The notes under the pieces were generated by a model, which saw only the letters and a list, made by a program, of their open reading frames with translations, made no database searches and had not been told where the DNA came from. A stretch of DNA of 11,743 bases from Bordetella parapertussis (GTDB lineage Bacteria > Pseudomonadota > Gammaproteobacteria > Burkholderiales > Burkholderiaceae_C): NCBI GenBank assembly GCA_945900695.1, contig CAMDJU010000061.1:1-11743 (forward strand), read 5' to 3'. Both the position numbers and the translations under genes were made by a program. Positions 1 through 6,819 of the stretch are shown here, one piece after another; the stretch's first letter is position 1, and each line of letters opens with the position of its first letter.

Positions 1-642
1 CTGCCGAATCAAGGCATTGCCGATCGAAACCTGCCGTTGCCCACCACCACCGATGGCGCAAACCAGGCCAAGCTGGCGGCGACAGGTGTGGGTGACAACG
101 CGATCAAGCTGGCCGCCTCTGAAAACGAAACCCACCTTGAAAAGCTGCCCTCCACCCAGGGCATCGTCAATATTCAGGCCCTGCCCGATAACGCTCAAAC
201 CACCCATCGCCAAGCCCTGCCCAACAAGCCCGTCGGCGCAAACCTCCAAGCTGTGCCCTCACCTGCGGCAGCGGCCAATCGGCAAGCCGTGCCCCAAGAC
301 CCGTTGAGCGCAAACCGCGCCAATGCGCCGATTCAGACCATAGGCACCCACCGTGCCAAATTGCCCGACTCATCGGTCACCCGCGCCAGCCCTTCGATCG
401 CCAAGAGCCCAGCGGCCCCAGCAGGGCCAAACTTGACCGCAGCCCGCGCGGCGGAGCAAAAAGCCAATCGGCTCAAACAATTGAGCGAGCACGTGAGCCA
501 GTTGCGCTTGCGACTTAACCAGTTGGCAGGGTTAAACAATGAGGTATTGGCCGCCGCCCAACAGGCCGCCGGTGGGGCTTGCAACCACTGCGGCAACCCC
601 AAGTGCTTGTTCACCCATCACGTCAAAACCAATACGGGCTGA
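1..642 (+). CDS. 3' part of an unrecognised repeat protein with a C-terminal Cys/His cluster (start lies before the window)
   Basis: The frame is open from base 1 to the TGA at 640-642, giving 213 residues; an internal ATG at 37 falls inside the repeat pattern, so the true start is probably upstream. I do not recognise the family. Residues 14-121 form nine 12-residue units with Pro or Ala at position 1, Asn or His at position 8 in every unit, and Leu, Val or Ala at position 12; a commonly seen ending is NxQAL or NxQAV. A more irregular unit lies on each side. After a Pro/Ala/Ser-rich linker, residues of about 145-188 are charged, leucine-spaced and probably a coiled coil. The tail contains C194, C197, C202, H206 and H207 (CX2CX4CX3HH), which could bind a metal. 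No signal peptide can be judged because the N-terminus is missing. The next gene is convergent, so it gives no functional hint. I infer a structural or scaffold protein, but the function is unknown. Confidence 0.75.
   Translation: MPNQGIADRNLPLPTTTDGANQAKLAATGVGDNAIKLAASENETHLEKLPSTQGIVNIQALPDNAQTTHRQALPNKPVGANLQAVPSPAAAANRQAVPQDPLSANRANAPIQTIGTHRAKLPDSSVTRASPSIAKSPAAPAGPNLTAARAAEQKANRLKQLSEHVSQLRLRLNQLAGLNNEVLAAAQQAAGGACNHCGNPKCLFTHHVKTNTG
40..363 (+). repeat. Nine in-frame 36-bp coding repeats (12-residue protein repeat)
   Basis: Read in frame, bases 40-363 split into exactly nine 36-base units without insertions or deletions. Examples are PSTQGIVNIQAL (148-183), PDNAQTTHRQAL (184-219), PNKPVGANLQAV (220-255) and PSPAAAANRQAV (256-291). 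Asn or His occupies position 8 in all nine. DNA identity between units is low outside the conserved codons, so this is an old, selectively maintained protein repeat and not a recent slippage tandem array. Bases 4-39 and 364 onward carry degenerate versions. Confidence 0.85.
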
Positions 643-664
643 TCACCCGGGCGTGGGCACGCGC

Positions 665-681
665 CCAAAAACCCTTCGGGT
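665..681 (-). terminator. Possible weak terminator downstream of the M14 peptidase gene
   Basis: On the minus strand, 20 bases after the peptidase stop, a short ACCC/GGGT hairpin (arms at 678-681 and 671-674) with a three-base loop runs straight into a run of five T. The stem is only 4 bp, so termination would be weak. No equivalent with a T-tract is seen for the opposing gene that ends at 642. Confidence 0.3.
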
Positions 682-700
682 ACAGGCCTCAAGCCAACAT

Positions 701-2578
701 TTATTTGCGCCGTGCAGGCAGCACTTGGCTGAGCCAAACGGGGGAGCGCAAGATGGGGTATTTGAACAAGTCCGGGTCTTGGGACGGCAAAAAAGACATC
801 CAGTAATCGACGCGGGCCTGCGGGTCCAAGCGAAAAGCCTCATCTTTGGCCAATCTTTCCTCAAAGCCTTGGCGTATTTGCGGCAATTGTTGGGCCAAGG
901 CTTGGCCATACATTTGGCCGATCAGCGGATGCCCTTGGTGCATCATCCGAATCAACTCCAATTCACGGTGATCGGCCACATAGTCACTGGTTTCGTAGGC
1001 CGCATTGAACATGCCCCAAGAAGACAGAGAGTCTGGGGCCGAAGGCTCGAATAAATGCGCCACCAACATGGCCTTGGGTTGCTCGATGGGGATGAAGATA
1101 GAACCTTTCAACACCGTGGCGCTTTCCGCAGACCAACGGCCCATCACACTGGTTCTTTGCTTGCCCTGAAAACTGTCGGTGTCATAGATCACATGACGGG
1201 GGTCTACACGCATGACCTCCAACGATTGAACAACCTGGTCTTTGGCGATATGGCTAAAACGGATTCCGTGCAGTTGCAACAAGGGTTTGATCAAGCCCGT
1301 CCACTCGGTGGGGATCACATATCCAGCCGCTGGCAATTTGACCGTGGAATCCCCAATGGGCAATAACTCACCGTAAAAAGGGACAGACCAGTCCTGGTGC
1401 TTGGAGGTGTCGTAGGCAATCCCTCGCCCACCCACCACCGGGGCATCATCAAAAACCTCGTAGGCGTAGCCTTTCAATGCGATGCGAGCAGCGGTTTTGG
1501 TGGGTTCAATGTCCATGGCATTGACCCACAGCAAAGGCAGTTCTTGGCCAGCCATGCGCTGGGTTTGCGCATCTGCTTGGGCAGCTGACTGCATCAATTC
1601 GTTTCGCATCGACGCGATCACCTGGAAAAAAGACAACAAGGTGTTTTTACCCGTGATCACGCGTTGCGCATAAGGTGCCCAGGCATGGTCTTCAATCAAA
1701 AAACCCATGCGGTTGCGCAAATTGGCATAAACATGAGAAAAGCGTGGTGCATCGGCTTCGACAATCACGCCCAACCCAGGGTCATTGACATCTTTGAGCT
1801 GCGGGTAAAAACCCAAGGGATCGTGGCCCAGGACACGCAAATGGGCCAATGCGGCATCCAACACGGTTTGCGCGTCTTTTTTGACCAAAGGACCTGCGCC
1901 ATAGTGTGACGAGATAGACACCGACACATCGTGCCTGAAGCGCAAACCGTCGGTGACATGCAAATCCAAAGTTGCCAAGGGATCCCACTGCTGAACCAAG
2001 GTCAACATGGCGCGCATTTCGTGCGCTTGCGACAGCATCCAGTCTCGGTTCAAGTTGATGCGCTGCGCATTGGTTCTTTGGCCTGTCTCCAAGGGCCCAT
2101 TCTGATTGGGTCGGCTGAAGCGGCTGCGGGCTTCATGGCCATCCACATTGAACACCGGAACAAACACCACCACCAAGTGGTTCAATGGGTTTTGCTTGCC
2201 CTTGTCGGCCAAGAGTTCCCGCATCAGAATCAAGCCCGCGTCTTTGCCGTCAATTTCACCCGCATGGGTGCCGCCAATGACCAGCAAAACTGGCAACTGT
2301 CGCCGCTTGGCCGTGGCCGCGTTCAAGACGCCGGTTTTGCTCACCACCAAAGCTTTGATGTCGCGACCTTGGGCACTGGCACCCATGTGGGTGCATTTGG
2401 CCGCTGAGGGATGCGCTTTCTCCAGGTCTCGGCAAAACCTCACCACCTCTGAATAATTCCCAGACTGTGCATAGGCCGTCATCTCGGCGATCAAGCGGCC
2501 TGGGGCCGCTGGCGAGGCCATGCCTTGTAAAAAATGCCCCGCCAAACCAAACAACACAATGATGCGCAAACTTCTCAT
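701..2578 (-). CDS. Exported M14-family zinc carboxypeptidase
   Basis: The product is 625 residues from ATG at 2578; a GTG directly before it (2581) is an equally possible start, and only a weak GGA lies upstream. The N-terminus is a signal peptide (basic start, hydrophobic residues of about 6-20, likely cleavage near the Ala-Ser at 21-22) with no lipobox Cys, so a periplasmic or secreted enzyme is expected. The M14 zinc site is visible: H105 and E108 in GGTHAGEIDGKD, and H207 in LDLH. N177-R178 in INLNRDW match the substrate carboxylate-binding Asn-Arg pair, and E296 in GFLIEDH is the likely catalytic Glu. The catalytic domain fills roughly residues 60-330. A further region of about 290 residues follows and is not recognised motif by motif. 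M14 enzymes remove C-terminal residues from peptides; some bacterial members act on cell-wall peptides. The substrate here is unknown. Transcription is divergent from the tRNA gene. Confidence 0.9.
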   Translation of the reverse strand: MRSLRIIVLFGLAGHFLQGMASPAAPGRLIAEMTAYAQSGNYSEVVRFCRDLEKAHPSAAKCTHMGASAQGRDIKALVVSKTGVLNAATAKRRQLPVLLVIGGTHAGEIDGKDAGLILMRELLADKGKQNPLNHLVVVFVPVFNVDGHEARSRFSRPNQNGPLETGQRTNAQRINLNRDWMLSQAHEMRAMLTLVQQWDPLATLDLHVTDGLRFRHDVSVSISSHYGAGPLVKKDAQTVLDAALAHLRVLGHDPLGFYPQLKDVNDPGLGVIVEADAPRFSHVYANLRNRMGFLIEDHAWAPYAQRVITGKNTLLSFFQVIASMRNELMQSAAQADAQTQRMAGQELPLLWVNAMDIEPTKTAARIALKGYAYEVFDDAPVVGGRGIAYDTSKHQDWSVPFYGELLPIGDSTVKLPAAGYVIPTEWTGLIKPLLQLHGIRFSHIAKDQVVQSLEVMRVDPRHVIYDTDSFQGKQRTSVMGRWSAESATVLKGSIFIPIEQPKAMLVAHLFEPSAPDSLSSWGMFNAAYETSDYVADHRELELIRMMHQGHPLIGQMYGQALAQQLPQIRQGFEERLAKDEAFRLDPQARVDYWMSFLPSQDPDLFKYPILRSPVWLSQVLPARRK

Positions 2579-2758
2579 CACAACTTATTTTTCCATCCGC
2601 TCGATTAAAAATTCAAATGCCTTTGAGCAATCGACGCATTCTTCCACGCCCACATGTCCAGCGGTTTACATCCAATTTTTCGCAGGGATACCCGCGCTCC
2701 CAACCAACCCCGTTGCACCCAGATGCCATGTTCTGATCGATCTAAAATAAATGCCATT

Positions 2759-2834
<76 letters not shown>

Positions 2835-2842
2835 AGACCCAC

Positions 2843-2873
2843 AAAAAAAGCCAGCATCACTGCTGGCTTTTTT
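2843..2873. terminator. Bidirectional intrinsic terminator between the tRNA and the helicase gene
   Basis: A perfect 7-bp stem, GCCAGCA (2850-2856) and TGCTGGC (2861-2867), closes a 4-base loop. It is flanked by seven A on the left and six T on the right, so it reads as a terminator in both directions: for the tRNA 9 bases upstream, and for the minus-strand helicase gene that ends at 2890. Confidence 0.92.
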
Positions 2874-2889
2874 CATGCCCGGCGCTTCT

Positions 2890-4728
2890 TCAATTGTCGG
2901 AGCGCGCACCCTTGGCAGGCCGCTTCTTCATGTCGCGGGGCACGAACACCTTGCCCGCACCTGGACCAGCACGATCGGGACGGTCGCCCCCAGCGCCAAC
3001 CACCCTGGGGCCGCGGCTGTTTCTGTCATTGAACGACCGGCCCTCGGCAGGTTTGCCAGCAGCGGGCGCACCCCACACTTGCGGCGGACGGTCATTGCGT
3101 TCGCGGTTCTCGGCAGGCCTGGGCGCGCGGTCAAAGGAGCGGCCCCCGGCAGGTGCGCCTCGACCACCAAAACGCCCACCACCTGGGGCACCACGGCGCG
3201 GTCCGTCGAAATCTCTGGGGCGCTCAGCGCGCTGCTGGGGCTCCAAACCAGGAACCACCTCTGCCTTGATGGGTTGGCGCGTATAGGCTTCGATGTCAAA
3301 GATTTTTCGGCGATCGCGAAACTCGGCAAAAGTCACGGCCAAGCCATCGCGTCCGGCGCGACCGGTGCGGCCAATGCGGTGAACATAGTCCTCGGCCTTC
3401 ATGGGCAAGCCAAAGTTGAAAACGTGGCTGATGGTGGGGACATCGATGCCCCGCGCGGCCACATCGGTGGCCACCAAAATTTGCACCATGCCTTGGCGCA
3501 AAGCCATCAAGCGGCGATTGCGCAAGCCTTGGCTCAAAGCGCCGTGCAAAGCGACTGCGGAAAAACCAGCCTGCTGCAAATCCACCGCCAAGGCATCACA
3601 TTCAATTTGGGTGCTGGCAAACACAATCGCTTGGTCCATGGTGGTGTCGCGCAACCAATGATCGAGCAATTTGCGCTTGTGCTGGGGGTTATCGGCCCAA
3701 AACAGGGATTGGGTGATGTTGACGTGTTGTGCATGCTGGGCATCCACTTGCACACGCTGGGGTTGGCGCATCACCCGGGTGGCCAATTGCTGAATGCGCG
3801 GCGCAAAAGTGGCGCTGAACATCATGGTTTGGCGCCGCTTGATGGTCAATTGATTGACTTCTGCCAAGTCATCGGAAAACCCCAGATCGAGCATGCGGTC
3901 GGCCTCGTCCACCACCAAAAACTGCACCTGGTCCAGTTTGATTTGGTTCGAGCGCTGCAAATCCAGCAGGCGGCCCGGCGTGGCCACCACCAAATTGGCA
4001 TTTTGCAACTTGGCAATTTGCAGGGCATAGGGCATGCCGCCCACCACGTTGGCAATGCGCAATCCCGGGCTGTGGCGCACCAAATCTATGGCGTCGTGGG
4101 CCACCTGCTGGGCCAATTCACGGGTGGGGCACAGCACCAAAGCGCCAGGTGTGGCGGGTTTGAAATTGCTGGGGTGGGTGGGGTTTTTGCGCTTGGGCCG
4201 CTTGGGGGCTTCTTCACCACGGGCTTGGGCTTGGGCCACTTTTTCTTCCCACTCTTGCGATTGGGCACGGGCTTGGGCCTGGTGTTGTTGCAGCAAGGTG
4301 TGCAGGACCGGCAGCAAAAAAGCCGCTGTCTTGCCACTGCCCGTTTGGCTGGACACCATCAAGTCGTTGTATGCCTGCTCACCACCGTCCACACGCATGG
4401 CCAAGGGAATGGTTTTCAGTTGCACGGTGGTTGGCGTGGTGAACCCCAAGTCCCGCACGGCGGCCAGCAATTCGCTGGCCAAGCCCAAGGCAGCAAATGC
4501 GTCGGGTGCGGCTTCTGGGGCCAATTCAGGCGCAGCAATGCTGGCTTCAGCGGCAGCACCTGGCGGGGTGGCAACTGGGGTCACCATCGGCTCAGGCAAG
4601 GTCACCGCAGGGGCGGCATCCAAAGAGACCGATGCGGTCACGATCTGAGCCAAGTCAGGTGTTGGAATGGGTGGGGTGGCGGCTTCATGGGAAGCCAAAA
4701 CGGGCGAAGTGGAAAGGGTATCGTTCAT
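2890..4728 (-). CDS. DEAD-box ATP-dependent RNA helicase with a long Ala/Pro N-terminus and an Arg/Gly-rich tail
   Basis: The product is 612 residues from ATG at 4728. All superfamily 2 motifs are present in order: Q motif region around F78 to Q103, SSQTGSGKT at 126-134 (motif I), PTRELA at 201-206, TPGRLLD at 250-256, DEAD at 274-277, SAT at 305-307, ATDVAARGID at 420-429 and HRIGRTGR at 450-457. It therefore unwinds RNA using ATP in the cytoplasm; likely roles are ribosome assembly or RNA turnover. Residues 1-75 are Ala/Pro-rich and probably disordered. A charged insert of about 45 residues (148-192) sits between motifs I and Ia. Residues of about 500-612 are Arg/Gly/Pro-rich, like RNA-binding tails of RhlE-type helicases. 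An upstream in-frame ATG at 4782 would add 18 residues with no family resemblance. The chosen start has an unusual leader (see the hairpin at 4737). Which helicase subgroup it belongs to is not decided here. Confidence 0.93.
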   Translation of the reverse strand: MNDTLSTSPVLASHEAATPPIPTPDLAQIVTASVSLDAAPAVTLPEPMVTPVATPPGAAAEASIAAPELAPEAAPDAFAALGLASELLAAVRDLGFTTPTTVQLKTIPLAMRVDGGEQAYNDLMVSSQTGSGKTAAFLLPVLHTLLQQHQAQARAQSQEWEEKVAQAQARGEEAPKRPKRKNPTHPSNFKPATPGALVLCPTRELAQQVAHDAIDLVRHSPGLRIANVVGGMPYALQIAKLQNANLVVATPGRLLDLQRSNQIKLDQVQFLVVDEADRMLDLGFSDDLAEVNQLTIKRRQTMMFSATFAPRIQQLATRVMRQPQRVQVDAQHAQHVNITQSLFWADNPQHKRKLLDHWLRDTTMDQAIVFASTQIECDALAVDLQQAGFSAVALHGALSQGLRNRRLMALRQGMVQILVATDVAARGIDVPTISHVFNFGLPMKAEDYVHRIGRTGRAGRDGLAVTFAEFRDRRKIFDIEAYTRQPIKAEVVPGLEPQQRAERPRDFDGPRRGAPGGGRFGGRGAPAGGRSFDRAPRPAENRERNDRPPQVWGAPAAGKPAEGRSFNDRNSRGPRVVGAGGDRPDRAGPGAGKVFVPRDMKKRPAKGARSDN

Positions 4729-4736
4729 GCAAAACA

Positions 4737-4756
4737 CGCTGGCGCAAGGGCCAGCG
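4737..4756 (-). promoter_or_regulatory. Leader hairpin between the ribosome binding site and the start codon of the helicase gene
   Basis: Seven complementary base pairs, CGCTGGC and GCCAGCG, enclose a 6-base loop. On the mRNA the hairpin begins one base after GGAG (4758-4761) and ends eight bases before the ATG at 4728. The linear distance from GGAG to ATG is 29 bases, but removing the 20-base hairpin leaves 9, a normal Shine-Dalgarno spacing. No other purine-rich site lies in the eight bases between the hairpin and the ATG. Confidence 0.55.
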
Positions 4757-4757
4757 A

Positions 4758-4761
4758 CTCC
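4758..4761 (-). promoter_or_regulatory. Candidate ribosome binding site (GGAG) for the helicase gene
   Basis: GGAG matches the anti-Shine-Dalgarno sequence but is 29 bases from the start codon in the linear sequence. It becomes correctly spaced only if the intervening hairpin folds. If the helicase starts instead at the upstream ATG (4782), this GGAG would be coding sequence and the argument fails. Confidence 0.45.
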
Positions 4762-4899
4762 ATCTGAGGTTTGAAAAAACATCAACCATCAGACAAAGTC
4801 AACGCCCAGAAACTTTGCGGCGCGGGTGGCTCTCAACGTGAAGAGCCCAAGGTGTGAGGCAGATGTGCGGGGGTTGTCCCAATTGAACAACACCGCGAA

Positions 4900-5505
4900 T
4901 TATGTCACAGAAGCGGAAGGTGGGTCGGCGTGCAAAAAATGCGTGCGATAGTGCTGCAACTCATCAATCGACTCGTGCACATCGGCCAGCGCCGTGTGTT
5001 TTTGCTGCTTTTTGAAGGCGCTGTAGACATCGGGTCGCCAACGCTTGGCCAATTCTTTGAGGGTGCTCACATCCAGGTTGCGGTAATGCAACCAGGCTTC
5101 CAGCTTGGGCATGTACTTGACCAAGAATCGCCGATCTTGGCCAATCGTATTGCCACACATGGGCGAGGTCGCCTTGGGCACATACTTCGCCAAAAATGCG
5201 AGCAATTGTTCTTCGGCTTGCGCTTCGCTCAGCACCGAGGCGCGCACTTTATCAATCAGTCCGCTGCGCCCATGGGTGCCTTTGTTCCAAGCGTCCATGC
5301 GATCGAGCAAGTCCTCGCTTTGGTGCACCACCAAGACGGGGCCTTCTATGCGCGGGTGCAATTGGGGGCCAGTGATCACCACGGCAATTTCAATCAATCT
5401 TTCGACCTCTGGGTCCAGGCCAGTCATTTCGCAATCAATCCACACCAAATTTTGGTCGGATTTGGCCAAGCTGGGCGCCGGGCTGTCAGGGGTGTGTTCG
5501 CTCAT
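4900..5505 (-). CDS. orn: Oligoribonuclease (DEDDh 3'-5' exonuclease)
   Basis: The product is 201 residues from ATG at 5505; family members are usually about 180, and the extra length is a polar N-terminus and a short tail. The DEDDh catalytic set is visible: D24 and E26 in [11 protein letters not shown]124 in [12 protein letters not shown], and H170 with D175 in [18 protein letters not shown]. Orn degrades two- to five-base RNA fragments to mononucleotides, finishing mRNA decay, and clears pGpG from cyclic-di-GMP breakdown. It acts in the cytoplasm as a dimer. GGGGGA lies 10 bases before the chosen ATG; an in-frame ATG at 5532 would add nine residues and falls inside an inverted repeat, so it is less likely. 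The gene is divergent from the Ste24-type protease gene with 57 bases between the starts. Confidence 0.95.
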   Translation of the reverse strand: MSEHTPDSPAPSLAKSDQNLVWIDCEMTGLDPEVERLIEIAVVITGPQLHPRIEGPVLVVHQSEDLLDRMDAWNKGTHGRSGLIDKVRASVLSEAQAEEQLLAFLAKYVPKATSPMCGNTIGQDRRFLVKYMPKLEAWLHYRNLDVSTLKELAKRWRPDVYSAFKKQQKHTALADVHESIDELQHYRTHFLHADPPSASVT

Positions 5506-5526
5506 GGCTGGATTGTCCCCCAAGAT

Positions 5527-5547
5527 GCCCATTGAAAGTGAATGGGC
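5527..5547. repeat. Inverted repeat in the orn/protease divergent spacer
   Basis: GCCCATT (5527-5533) and AATGGGC (5541-5547) form perfect 7-bp arms around a 7-base centre. It lies between the two divergent start codons, 5 bases upstream of the purine-rich site used by orn. It could be an operator shared by both genes or a leader hairpin of the orn mRNA; the sequence alone does not decide. Confidence 0.5.
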
Positions 5548-5562
5548 CTACACTCGCCAGCC

Positions 5563-6819
5563 ATGAACGCAACCCTTTTGATGTCTTTCGCCTTCGGCCT
5601 GGCCCTGCTGCTCAACACCTTGACCAAACTGTGGTTGCTGACCCGCCAAGTCAGAAGCGTGGCCCAACATCGGGCCCAAGTGCCTGCATCTTTTGCCAAC
5701 AGCATTGACTTGCCCGCTCACCAAAAAGCGGCAGACTACACCTTGGCCAAATCTCGCTTGGCCCTGTACGACTTGGCCCTGGATGCGCTGCTGCTGCTGG
5801 GCTGGACATTGCTGGGCGGCCTTCAATGGCTGGACCAAGCACTGATGGCTTGGATAGGCTCTGGCCTTGTGCAGCAAATGGCTTTGGTCGTCGGTTTTAT
5901 TTTGATCGGTGGGCTGATCAATTTGCCGATGTCTTGGTACCAAACTTTTGTCTTGGAGCAGCACTTTGGCTTTAACCGCTCCACCCCTGCGCTGTGGTGG
6001 AGTGACATGGCCAAAGGGATCGCCGTGGGCGCGGTTTTGGGCTTGCCCATCCTGGCTTTGGTGTTGTGGTTGATGCAAGTCGGCGGAGATGCATGGTGGT
6101 TTTACGCCTGGGCTGCATTGGCTCTCTATCAATTGTTTGTGATGTGGATCGCACCCAACCTGATCATGCCCTTGTTCAACACATTCACCCCATTGAAAAA
6201 TCCAGCCCTTGAAGAGCGTGTGAACGCATTGATGCAACGCACTGGGTTTTCTGCCAAAGGTTTTTATGTCATGGATGGCAGTCGCCGCTCAGCGCACTCC
6301 AACGCATTTTTCACTGGTTTTGGCACCCATAAACGGGTGGTGTTTTTTGACACCTTGCTTGAGAAGTTGTCTGCCGACGAAATGGAAGCGGTTTTGGCCC
6401 ACGAGTTGGGCCACTTTAAACACAAGCACATCACCCAAATGATGCTGCTGCAAACCGTGCAAAGTTTGCTCGGATTTGCCTTGCTGGGATGGCTGATTCA
6501 ACAAGCTTGGTTTTTTACCGGCTTGGGTGTGCAACCCCACATGGATGGCACCAACCAAGCGCTTGCGCTATTGCTTTTTTTGATGGGCATGCCGGTGGTG
6601 ATGTTTTTTCTATCCCCCCTTTCAGCCTTGCATTCACGCCGCTGCGAGTTTCAAGCCGATGCCTTTGCAGGGACCCACGCCAATTCAGCGCAATTGGCCA
6701 GCGCCTTGCTCAAACTCTATCAAGACAATGCCACCACGCTCACTCCTGACCCGTGGTATGTGGCTTTTTATCACTCGCACCCGCCCGCTGCCCAGCGATT
6801 GGCGCGCATGGGCGCATGA
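5563..6819 (+). CDS. M48-family (Ste24/CAAX protease-like) integral membrane zinc metalloprotease
   Basis: The product is 418 residues from ATG at 5563. The zinc site HELGH is at residues 280-284, with the third ligand E362 in RRCEFQADAFA and the conserved SHPP at 405-408, the standard Ste24 set. About seven hydrophobic segments are seen, near residues 5-25, 70-90, 104-124, 152-172, 178-198, 295-317 and 331-352, matching the multi-spanning Ste24 fold with its enclosed catalytic chamber. Bacterial relatives are inner-membrane proteases whose substrates are mostly unknown; bacteria lack the eukaryotic CAAX pathway, so a quality-control role is inference. No strong ribosome binding site precedes the chosen start; an in-frame ATG at 5542 would add seven residues. 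The stop codon overlaps the rsgA start in ATGA, so translation is probably coupled. Confidence 0.93.
   Translation: MNATLLMSFAFGLALLLNTLTKLWLLTRQVRSVAQHRAQVPASFANSIDLPAHQKAADYTLAKSRLALYDLALDALLLLGWTLLGGLQWLDQALMAWIGSGLVQQMALVVGFILIGGLINLPMSWYQTFVLEQHFGFNRSTPALWWSDMAKGIAVGAVLGLPILALVLWLMQVGGDAWWFYAWAALALYQLFVMWIAPNLIMPLFNTFTPLKNPALEERVNALMQRTGFSAKGFYVMDGSRRSAHSNAFFTGFGTHKRVVFFDTLLEKLSADEMEAVLAHELGHFKHKHITQMMLLQTVQSLLGFALLGWLIQQAWFFTGLGVQPHMDGTNQALALLLFLMGMPVVMFFLSPLSALHSRRCEFQADAFAGTHANSAQLASALLKLYQDNATTLTPDPWYVAFYHSHPPAAQRLARMGA

Noticed and set aside
649..668. GC-rich inverted sequence after the repeat-protein gene (GGGCG and CGCCC arms)
   Set aside because: On the plus strand it is followed by A residues, not T, so it is not an intrinsic terminator for that gene.
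2604..2630. Possible promoter for the M14 gene on the minus strand: TTGCTC (2625-2630) and TTTAAT (2604-2609)
   Set aside because: Spacing is 15 bases and the -35 match is only three of six, so it is not reported as a feature.
2713..2748. Possible tRNA promoter: TTGCAC (2713-2718) and TAAAAT (2743-2748)
   Set aside because: The two elements are 24 bases apart, too far for a sigma-70 promoter; the -10-like element alone is not enough.
2875..4767. A 630-codon open frame on the plus strand covering the whole helicase gene in antisense
   Set aside because: It mirrors the codon structure of the helicase, shows no recognisable domain, and its translation is low-complexity. The opposite strand has every DEAD-box motif in order. 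Long antisense frames are common in GC-rich coding DNA.
4868..4898. Imperfect hairpin downstream of orn around an AATT-centred sequence
   Set aside because: The stem is split by an internal mismatch loop and no T-tract follows on the minus strand, so it does not qualify as a terminator or a clear operator.
5548..6237. A 229-codon minus-strand open frame inside the Ste24-type protease gene
   Set aside because: The translation is rich in Gln, His and Pro, typical of an antisense shadow, and the sense strand clearly encodes a membrane protease.
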